A DNA stretch of 64,000 nt, taken from positions 403,202 through 467,201 of the forward strand of contig CDMY01000227.1 in assembly GCA_001179505.1 (NCBI GenBank). Reading direction: 5' to 3'. The DNA is from Vitrella brassicaformis (Eukaryota; Sar; Vitrellaceae). The translations under genes and the position numbers were made by a program. This document shows positions 56,101 to 64,000 of this stretch, one piece after another (the first letter of the stretch is position 1; each line of letters begins with the position of its first letter). The notes below the pieces were generated by a model. That model did no database searches. It was not told the DNA's origin and worked only from the letters and a program-made list of their open reading frames with translations.

Positions 56101-57773
56101 TCTGTCCCCGCTGCCACTAGCACCGCTGCCGTCGGTCAGACTGATGAGGAGGAGAGGGAGAGCCAGGTGGAGGGAGCCGGTCTGGGTGCTGGTGTTGGTG
56201 TTGGTGGGATTGCGCCATTGGTGGTCCCGCAGATCCCCCAGACGGCAGTGAGGGGCTTCGACTGGTCGCAGCTCCCGGAGAGCGTTGCCAGGACGCTGGA
56301 CGGCCTCACCGCACAAATGGACATGATAGCCCAGTGAGCCAAACACACACACTGACTGACACGCCCGGACACACACACAACACACACGTCAATCATCCTC
56401 TGTGTGATCTGATGACATGTGTGTGTCAGCACCATGAGGTTGCTGGAGTCCCGCATGACGGTCACGGAGAACCAGGTGTCGCAGATCTTTCAGATGGTCA
56501 AGATGAACACAGCCAACATGGCCACCACCACCACCCCCACCCCTCCCACTCCCAGCCCCCCTCACATGCCACAGCAGCCGCCACTGCCCCCGCAGCCGCG
56601 CCCGCGCGCCTCGCCGCCCCCAGCCATGCCGTTCCCTCCGCCAGTGCCCACCTCTTACACAACCACATACACGACAGCACAGCCAGCGCCCCCAGCACCC
56701 CAGCAGCATGCGACGGAGGTCCCGGTCGCGGAGAGGACGGTGTCGGCTCCTGCTGTCACGGATTTGATTGCTGGTGGTGCGTATGGGGGCGTCTCGCCGC
56801 TCTTTTCGCGCAACACGGAGAGGGAGAGGGAGAGGGGCGTGTCTTCGCCGGTCGTCGTGACGGGCATGCCGCTCGCGCCGCCATCGCGAAGTGAGTGAGT
56901 GAGTGAGTGAGTGAGGGAGGGAGGCAGGCAGGCAGGCAGGCAGGACCCGCCCGCTGTCCACGGACACACATACACATACACATACACATACACATACGAA
57001 CACACGCTGTTTGTGTCTGTGTGTATGGTATGTCTTATCGACCAGGCACGACCACTTCCCCGCCCATCCTCCATGCGGCCCCCATCCCCGAAATGAGCCC
57101 CAGCGACCCCTCCCCCTTCTCGTCGCGCCCCGGCGCACCCAGGACAACAGGCGGCATCGGGCTCTTCCCCTCATCCACAGACACCCCGTCATCCCCTCCC
57201 CCTTACACACCTCCAACCACGGCGGCCGTGGAGCAGCGCACTTGGTCCCCCAGCAAGCGGCCCCCGCCAAGGGAGCTGCCCACATTCAGTCACGATGGCG
57301 ATGGCAACGGCGGTAGCAACGGACTTGTGGAGACCATGGCGCAGAAGCGGGCTGAGATCCTCCAGGGGCTCGGGGACGCCGAATCGGCGTTGCTGCCCCC
57401 GCCCCCGCCGCCCCCTCCCCTGCTGGCAAGTGTGCTGACCGAGCCGGTCCCACTGGATGGCGGCGTGGGCATGAACATGATGATGGACATGATGGACTCT
57501 GGTGCCGGGGGCGGCGGCGGCGGCGGTGGCGGTGGCGGGGTGGGTGTGAGCGATGTGCAGAGGGAGGTGCTCAACTACGGCAGCAATGAGGAGCCGCAGG
57601 AGGGGGCAGAGGCGGCTGGAGTTGCAGTTGCTGCCGCCGATACTGCTGGTGCTGATATTGGTGTGTCCGGCGGAGAGAGAGATGGAGAGGGGGCGACGGA
57701 GTCGTGTCTGGCAGAGGCGGATGCAGACGAGGGGGAGGGCGACAGCGATGCCAACAAGGAGAAGAGGGAATGA
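53183..57773 (+). CDS. POC1: POC1 centriolar WD40 protein with long C-terminal extension
   Basis: About 15 exons, roughly 870 residues. Seven WD40 repeats: EKLFTGHKETVTGVAFNPN, RFAGHKGAVNGLSVSASGHY...TIRIW, AHAGAVRSVEYSRSDRYLLT...TVKLW, WVRSASFSPDTRMAISGGDD, YEHQETVSCVRFHPDG, CYKDHTGPV plus TAIAFHPSGNFLLSSSHDTS, and TTCCAWSPRGDFF...DASIILW. Downstream, LDGLTAQMDMIAQTMRLLES and RMTVTENQVSQIF match the conserved POC1 coiled coil. POC1 stabilises centrioles and basal bodies. Unlike animal POC1, which ends after that coiled coil, this protein runs on for about 400 residues rich in Pro, Gly and Thr, with poly-Pro, a Gly run (about 57511-57540) and an acidic end. A Pro/His-rich linker separates the propeller and coiled coil. 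Three tandem ATGs; the first (53183) is used. Confidence 0.88.
56885..56946. repeat. (GAGT)n and (GGCA)n microsatellites in a POC1 intron
   Basis: GTGAGTGAGT... begins exactly at the donor (56891), so the splice donor is part of the repeat. A GGCA run follows at about 56930-56944 and a CATACA run at 56968-56997 in the same intron. Confidence 0.8.
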
Positions 57774-58578
57774 ACGAAAGGGAAAGGGGGGGGGCGGTTC
57801 AGTCGATATTTAAGATTTGCCATCCATTTCGTTCCACACCCACCCGCCCACCCGCCCGCCCGCCCAGGAAGGACGGAAGCCATACCATGGTGGAGGGAGG
57901 GATGGAGGGAGGGAGGGACACTTGGGGGGAGAGAAGGATGCCTGCGATGCCTAACCTATCGACTGATCTATCAGCTCAGCAAGCAAAGCAATGGATGGTA
58001 TGGTGGCTGGCGTGAGTGTGTGAGTGACGATAGGCAGCGGGAGGGCAGGAGCGAGCGGCCGTAGCCGGCCAGGCAGCATAGCAGAGCGGCTGCTCACCTG
58101 CCTGCCTGCCTGCCTGCCTCCCGCGCGTACCTACCGACGTGTGGATGGGTGTGTATGCGCCATGCGGCTGTGTGTAGATGGCTGTCCGTCCGTCTGACTG
58201 TGCGTGAGAGTGTGAGAGTGTGCCTAGCTGGATGTGGCTGGTCGAGCGGGTGGGGCGGGCGGGCCTGTCTGCGTGTGTCAGCGGGAGGGAGGGTGGGTGA
58301 TTGATTGAGTGGACTGGATGGACGGGCCACGTGGGTGTGGTGTCTGTGCGTGTGTGGCCGGAACGAACTGTTGCGTATCTCTGCTGCCTGCGTGAGACCG
58401 ACCCATATATTTCGCGTCGATCAATCACACATCGTCTGCACAAGTAAGTCCATTGCGCCCATACCCTTGCACCACACCGAAAAAAGGCAGCAGCACCACC
58501 ACCACCGCACACCCACAGGGCACACTGCCCTCCCTCCCTCCCCCCTCTCTCTGTCAACGCATCATTCGTCCACTCACT
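57774..58578. other. Tail-to-tail spacer, no gene seen
   Basis: 805 bp with G-rich and GGGA runs, a (CCTG)n run (58096-58116), and AT islands GATATTTAAG (about 57804) and CATATATTTCG (about 58404). Nothing coding recognised. Confidence 0.45.
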
Positions 58579-59015
58579 TCACCTGCCCAGCTTGACGAAG
58601 GTGGCGATGTTTTTGATCTTGTCCCTCACGTGGGGCGTGGGCTCCACGGAGCCCCGCTCGTGCATCTCGAGGTGCTTGAGGACCTGCTTGGCCCGGTACC
58701 ACCCCAGCCCCGTGTTGCGCATCAGGCTCATGTACAGGGACTTCCGGCCTGAGATCACGAAGTTGCGCTGCTCCTCCTGCTTGATGGCGTGCCACTTGGC
58801 GCGACGCTCCGCCTTGCGAGCGTCGCGGTAGGCCCGGCTCTGCAAGGCACACACACGTGGGGCAGACAGAAAGACGTCCACTGCAGTGCACTGAATGAAT
58901 GCACTGCGCCTGCACAGGCTGGCGTGGCGTGGTGCTGCTGCGTACCCACCCGTTTGATTCCATATGGGATCTTCTCCTTGAAGACGATGCCATTCAGGAT
59001 GCGGCTCAGGAACAT
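58579..59015 (-). CDS. Small basic protein, possible S13-like organellar ribosomal protein
   Basis: Two exons (59015 to about 58950, 58842-58579) join in phase 0 to 108 residues, strongly basic: MFLSRILNGIVFKEKIPYGI, KRSRAYRDARKAERRAKW, then SLYMSLMRNTGLGWYRAKQV, LKHLEMHERGSVEPTPHV, KNIATFVKLGR. The stretch GLGWYRAKQVLKHL resembles the GIGxxxAxxIL helix-two-turn-helix of ribosomal protein S13, and size and charge fit an organellar ribosomal protein. The start MFLSRIL could be a mitochondrial presequence. The C-terminus lacks the usual S13 basic tail, so another small mitoribosome subunit is also possible. Family uncertain; gene well supported by ATG, phase and stop. Confidence 0.6.
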
Positions 59016-59193
59016 CCTCCTGACGTCCTCGAGGAGGCATCGAAGAAGGCGGCAAAGGCAACGCGGGTCATCAGTTCAATTTTGCGAGCTTCAGCTCGCG
59101 CAAGGGAATGGGGCTCGTGCTTCTGCAGGTCTGAGGGTGGGAGGGAGCGCTGGACCGTGTGCGGGCACCGTCCGCGCCAGTGCTGCAGCCGGC
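59016..59193. promoter_or_regulatory. Divergent promoter, small basic protein / SLC35F6-like
   Basis: 178-bp spacer with an inverted motif pair TTTGCGAGCTTCAGCTCGCG (GCGAGCT 59084-59090, AGCTCGC 59093-59099), 69 and 95 bp from the two ATGs. Confidence 0.5.
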
Positions 59194-60928
59194 ATGCACC
59201 TGTACGTGGCGATGGTGGTGATGCTGGTGAGCGGTGCGCTCAACACGCTCGTGTCCAAGTATCAGGACAACCAGTACGCCCCCGCCGGCAGAGGACAGAA
59301 GCCCACCCAGTTTGACGCGCCCTTCGTCCAGACATTTATCATGTTCATGGGAGGTCAGTCTGTCAGTCAACCAACCACTGTTTGTTTCTGACTGAGCAAT
59401 GCACTCGGTTGCCGAGCATTCTGGTGCGTGTGCGTGTGACAGAGTTTTCTTGTCTGCTGGTGTTTCTTGTGGGTCGGCGGCTGGACCGTCGGCGGCGTCA
59501 CATCCACCGTCCGTGTCCCAAGTGGCTGTTCATCGTCCCGTCAGCGTGCGACTGGACGGCCTCCACCATGGTCTTCTTCTCCACACTCATCATGTCTGTC
59601 CAAACACACACCACAGCACAGCACACCACACCGCACCAAACACATTGGCTGCATGATAATAATGACAATTTCCCTCCATTCTGCGTGTTTGTGTTTGTGT
59701 TTGTGTGTGTGTGTGTTTAGTTCCGCGTCAGCGGTGCAGATGATCCGTGGCTCCGTTGTCATCTTCACGGCCCTGTTCTCTGTCATCTTTCTCAAGAGGC
59801 GACTCTTCGCCCACCACTATGTCGGCGTGGTCAGTGAGTGAGAACGACACACACACACACACACACACACCAACACCACCCCGGCCGGCGCATGTCAATA
59901 ATCGCCATCGCCTGTCTCGGCCTGGTTCCTCGCCTCGTCTCGCCTGCAGGCGTGTGTGTGTGTGGGCATCGTGCTAGTGGCGCTGACCACTATTCTGTAC
60001 CACCCTCCATCCGGCAGCGCACCGCCACCGTCAGGCATCCACCCGTTCGTCGGTACGCTACGCAAGAAAGAACCCACGCCTGTGGATGGATGGAGCGAGT
60101 TGTGGTGGTTGTTGTTGATTGGCTGATTTCTCGCTGGCTTAGGTGTGGTGGTCTGCACGTGTTCCCAGATGGCGTCTGCGGCGCTGTTCGTTATCGAGGA
60201 GAAGGTGCTCTCGAGATACCAGGTGGGTCAATCAGGGAGGGAGGGAGGGAGGGAGAGAGGGACCACGGAGGCATTGTGAGGGCTGGCCGGTCAGGTGGCG
60301 CCGATTGAGGCGATTGGGTTGGAGGGGATGTTCGGATGCACCATCGGTAAGTGGATAAGCACACACACACACACACGTGCAGCCTCTCTGCGATGCAGGT
60401 GTGGTCCTGCTGAGCGTCCTGACGCCCCTGAAGGTGTCGCCCACTCTGGGGGCCCTCCACCAGATCACCCACTCCCTCCCGCTGCTCATATCCAGTGTCG
60501 GGGTCATCTTCACCATAGCCTTCTTCAACGTCACCGGGATCACCGTCACCAAGCGGGCCTCCGCAGTGGCACGCAGCACACTCGACTGCTGCAGGACCAT
60601 CCTCGTGTGGGCGGGGGAGCTGGTCCTCGGGTGGAACACTTTCCACTGGATTCAGCTCCTGGGCTTTGCTGTCATGGCTTTCGGTGGGTGGTGTGCCACA
60701 TCCCCGGCACAACAGAAGAGACGGCATCGGTGTTGTCTTGTGTGTGTGTGTCAGGGACGATGCTCTACAACAGGTTGATTCGGATCAAGTTTCTGGAGGG
60801 GATTGGCGAGGCTGAGAGGCTCGTTTATGAGGGCTACTCGCCAGACGCCATGCACAACCAGAAGCAGCTTTGGTGGGCAGGCAGGCAGGCAGGCAGGCAG
60901 GCAGGCAACCACCCCAACCAGCCCCATG

Positions 60929-60960
<32 letters not shown>

Positions 60961-61753
60961 AGGCCTGCCTCCCCCTCGCCGTCGACGACTGACGTGCTGT
61001 CGGGCCAGGCCAGCAACCCCGATAGCCCTCTCACCATGGCCAAGGACGTCTCTATCGACGTACGTCACGTTTGTGGTCTTATCTGCCTGCCTGCAGCACA
61101 CAGGTGCTTTGTTNNNNNNNNNNNNNNNNNNNNNNNNNNNNNNNNNNNNNNNNNNNNNNNNNNNNNNNNNNNNNNNNNNNNNNNNNNNNNNNNNNNNNNN
61201 NNNNNNNNNNNNNNNNNNNNNNNNNNNNNNNNNNNNNNNNNNNNNNNNNNNNNNNNNNNNNNNNNNNNNNNNNNNNNNNNNNNNNNNNNNNNNNNNNNNN
61301 NNNNNNNNNNNNNNNNNNNNNNNNNNNNNNNNNNNNNNNNNNNNNNNNNNNNNNNNNNNNNNNNNNNNNNNNNNNNNNNNNNNNNNNNNNNNNNNNNNNN
61401 NNNNNNNNNNNNNCCCCCCCCCCCCCCCCTTCTCTCTCTCCCTCTGTCTCTCTGTGTGTCTGCGTCAGTATATTGGGGACTATGATTTCGACGAGCCCTT
61501 GCTGTCGACCCAGAACGGCTCCCGCGAAGATGGCGGCGGCTCCCCCACTTGGCGCGGCTCGCACACGGGAAGCGGCACCTTCCACCCCCCACTTTTCCCT
61601 CCATCTGCTGCATCGATGCCGGCCATCTCCATCAACTCACATACGGACTCCCACGCCCACTCCCACCCACACACCGGTCAGGACGACGACCCGGCCACGC
61701 CAGCTTCGCAGCTGCACCTCAGCCCGCAGATCGACAACGGCGGGAGGAAGTGA
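59194..61753 (+). CDS. SLC35F6: SLC35F6-like drug/metabolite-superfamily transporter
   Basis: About ten exons, roughly 480 residues. The first helix and loop, MVVMLVSGALNTLVSKYQDN, with FDAPFVQTFIMFMGEFSCLL, are diagnostic of SLC35F6 (human: GSINTLSAKWADN...FLQAVGMFLGEFSCL). Later helices include VQMIRGSVVIFTALFSVIFL, GIVLVALTTILY, VVVCTCSQMASAALFVIEEK, VAPIEAIGLEGMFGCTIG, SLPLLISSVGVIFTIAFFNV, ARSTLDCCRTILVWAGELVL and WIQLLGFAVMAFGTMLYN: ten in all, as in this family. Human SLC35F6 is reported at lysosomes and mitochondria; substrate unknown. A Ser/Pro/His-rich cytosolic tail of about 130 residues follows (LSGQASNPDSPLTMAKD, DYDFDEPLL, then SHTDSHAHSHPHT). The 300-N gap lies inside the intron before the last exon, whose phase still joins, so coding is probably intact. 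Confidence 0.85.
61114..61413. other. Assembly gap, exactly 300 N
   Basis: It sits in the last intron of the SLC35F6-like gene, between donor GTACGTCACG (61060) and the exon starting after GCGTCAG (61467). The right edge is a run of 17 C followed by CT repeats, a likely assembly stop. Confidence 0.9.
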
Positions 61754-62507
61754 AGAGACTGAAGAGACTGAAGTGACGACGACAAGTGACGACGACAGGA
61801 CGACTACCCGACAGGCCGATTCATTTCTGTTCTCGTCTCGTGTGCTTGTTTGTTTATGTCGAGACAAGCAAGCTTTTTTTGGTCCGTCCAACGGTCTGGT
61901 CCATCCGTGGGTATGTGTGTGTGTGTGTGTGTGTGGAGCGATTTGTCGCCGCGCCCTTTTTTTGGTGTGCGTATGATGGCTGGCTGGGTGTCGATCGATG
62001 TGCGTCGGACGTGTCGCTCTTTGTTTCTTTGTTTGGTCGATCCGTTTGAATTCGCTGCGGGCCGCTCACGGATGGCTGGTGAGAGGTTTGCCCAGCCATC
62101 CGTGAGTGGGGGCTTGTGGGGGGGGGGCTTGTGGGGCGCCCATGCGTGTGTGTGGGTGGGTGGGTATAGCGGATGGTCCAGGAGACTGGCAGAGGGCAGG
62201 GAGGGGAGGGAGGGGAGGGAGATGGGCGAAACAGAGGATGCAATCAAGACAAGACAGACAATTTCATGAAGACAGACATCGACAAAGATACACTGACTGA
62301 CACATCATGGTATGGTGCGTGCAAAGAAAGACCAACCGGCCAACGAAAGACACACAGGAAGAATGACATCCATACATACATACGTCTTAGCAGCACACAA
62401 TCACAACACAACGACACACCACACACTTTGTCATAGAGAGAAAACTCCCCTCTCACACAGACGCACCCATCACTGTCGTCTCATCACCGACCGACCGACC
62501 AGCTAAG
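61754..62507. other. Tail-to-tail spacer, no gene seen
   Basis: 754 bp with a (TG)n run at 61914-61935, an inverted pair CGGATGGCTGG/CCAGCCATCCG around 62070-62102, a G-run (62116-62127) and GGGA repeats. The inverted pair is a possible hairpin near the gene ends. No gene recognised. Confidence 0.45.
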
Positions 62508-63937
62508 CTAGGTAGAGATCTCCAGCCCCAATCGCAGGCTGATGGCGTGTCCCGGGTGCTGCGCATGCACATGGGGCGCAGTCGTCCTCAAGTCACATAT
62601 CTCCTCAGGCACACACACGTAAAACGATGATGACGAGCCAGACAACACATCCACAGAGGGGGGCGAGGGCGAGGGACGGGGAGGGGGAGCGGCGGTTGTG
62701 TCTCGTGCGCACAGCGGGAGAGGGCCTCTGCAAACACACAAATCAGAGAGAGACACAGATGGGATGGTCGGTGGGTTGTCGGCACTCACTTGACGATGCC
62801 GCCGAGGAAGAGATTGAGCCGCCAGGATCGCTAGCCAGGCGGCAAGGCCGCACGAACCGGTGCGGTCACCCCCAGTGCGCAGAAGCCACTGGGGGACGCC
62901 CGCAGCCCGTTGGGAAAGAACAACTGCACACACACACACATGACACAAACAAATATTCACAATCAAGAAGACGACACTCACACACACACACACACACACC
63001 TCCTGCACACCCACATGTGTACCAGTCTGAGCCCCGGCAGCCCCGCGAGGTCGAAATCGGGGCTGGCCAGCACCTCGCCCTCGGGGAACTCCCGTAGGCA
63101 CTGGATGATGTCCGTTATCAGCCACTCAAACACATGCGGCCCCCGCAACACAGACCGAATCGGCGGTGGGTGTGTGGACGTCCGGACAACCGACTCCTTG
63201 CGATAGTGTCTCCCTTTTGCGTCGGTGGTCCCGGTGTCTCCTCCTCCTCCTGCTGCTGCTGCTGCTGCTGATGCTCTGAAGGTGTAGGCGGACGACTGGG
63301 GGCTTGGGCTCTCTGTGAGGGGGCTGTGGGGGGGTTTGAGGGAGGTGAGGACGTCCTCCTGCCGGCTGCTGATGGCGGCCAAACGATCCTGCAGACGGTC
63401 GCATGGATGGATGGATGGATGAAGGGTTTGTGTGTGTGTGTTGAAAGTTTTTGTGACATTACTGACCTCCGTCTTTGCCATTCGCCTGTCGATTGCCTCC
63501 TGCATGTCGCGACTTCTCTCCCGCTCCCTCTTAGCCTCCGTCTCGGTGACAGCCATCCGCCGCTCAACGCGCTCCCACATCTCGCCGAGCAGCCCCTCGA
63601 GCCTCTCAGCCACAGCCGATGGATCGCTGCCAGGACGTGCCTCGCCCTCCGACCGCAGCTGCATCCGTGAACGAGCCTGAGGCTCTGTCTGTGTCAGGTC
63701 TGGCCGGGAAGCTTTGCCGGCCTCTTGTGTTGGCGGCGATGGTGGTCTGTCCCACAGCAGGCTGCCGATACGGCTTGTCCTATACTCGTGGGAGATCCTG
63801 CGGTGTCTCCTGGGGGCACCGGTGGGCAAGGGAGCCATGTCATGGTCTGACTCTGATAGGGATGGCGGCGGCGAAGAGGCCTCGCGCTCATCGTCGAGAG
63901 GGGGGGGAGGGATCTCCAGCGATAATGTCACCAAACC
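62508..63937 (-). CDS. MATH-like domain protein, 5' end outside window, in-frame TAG
   Basis: Four exons seen (63937 to about 63472, about 63389-63025, about 62926-62789, 62728-62508). The 5' part enters through an acceptor (GGCAG/GTTTGG) with no ATG, so the start lies beyond the window. An acidic/Pro-rich N-part is followed by coiled coil (MWERVERRMAVTETEAKRER, SRDMQEAIDRRMAK), then a MATH/TRAF-like domain: HVFEWLITDIIQCLREFPEG, VLASPDFDLAGLPGLRLVHM, W/LFFPNGLRASPSGFCALGV, WRLNLFLGGIVKGPL, FYVCVPEEICDLR. All exon junctions keep phase, but a TAG at 62833-62831 interrupts the domain between AALPPG and RSWRLNLF. Pseudogene, assembly error, readthrough or a tiny unrecognised intron are all possible. 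Ends LRLGLEIST. Confidence 0.6.
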
Positions 63938-64000
63938 TGCCAGGTCAGACCAGACCAGACATCGACCAGAGGAGAGGAGTGCATGTGTGGGTTGGTTTGC

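Noticed and set aside
1-64000. Search for CRISPR arrays, insertion sequences, retroelement or transposase genes
   Set aside because: The repeats are simple tandem microsatellites. I saw no spaced identical repeats, terminal inverted repeats with a transposase, or reverse-transcriptase motifs.

Overview
This is a eukaryotic nuclear window: about 24 protein genes, most split by many short GT-AG introns, GC-rich coding sequence, and introns full of TG/CA and other microsatellites. A signal-plus-transit presequence with a Ser-Ala-Phe motif on a predicted plastid protein (15815-17647) and flagellar/centriolar genes (POC1, an EF-hand/WD40 protein) point to an alveolate with a complex red-lineage plastid and a flagellated stage. 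A chromerid such as Vitrella brassicaformis fits best; this is inference. All intron-exon models come from reading splice sites and phases by eye.

Layout, left to right: MKT1-like PIN-domain protein (-); F-box protein with a HECTD1-like F5/8C domain (+); Asterix/WDR83OS, a PAT-complex subunit (-); NRAMP metal transporter (+); a 10.4-13.9 kb block of partly duplicated unknown genes (-); polytopic membrane protein (-); plastid-targeted tandem glutaredoxin/GST-N protein (+); VMA21 (-); BTB/KCTD-type protein (+); a first 300-N gap; FAD-dependent renalase-like oxidoreductase (-); His-tract protein (+); EF-hand WD40 protein (-); ELO fatty-acid elongase (+); pyrimidine 5'-nucleotidase (-); RS/RG-rich protein (+); short-chain dehydrogenase (-); DNAJB12/14-like ER J-protein (+); coiled-coil protein (-); a giant protein with six cyclic-nucleotide-binding folds (+); POC1 (+); small basic protein (-); SLC35F6-like transporter with a second 300-N gap in an intron (+); and a partial MATH-like gene with an in-frame TAG (-).

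The genes do not form a pathway. They form a strikingly regular array of head-to-head pairs separated by about 135-520 bp, with tail-to-tail spacers of 0.2-1.7 kb between pairs. All ten divergent spacers contain GCGAGCT, eight of them as TGCGAGCT, which looks like a core bidirectional promoter element. Tail-to-tail spacers instead often hold TATAAA/AATAAA-like AT islands.

A second pervasive pattern is in the introns. Many carry a (CA)n run just after the donor and a (TG)n run just before the acceptor on the transcribed strand, so the intron ends could pair and bring the splice sites together.
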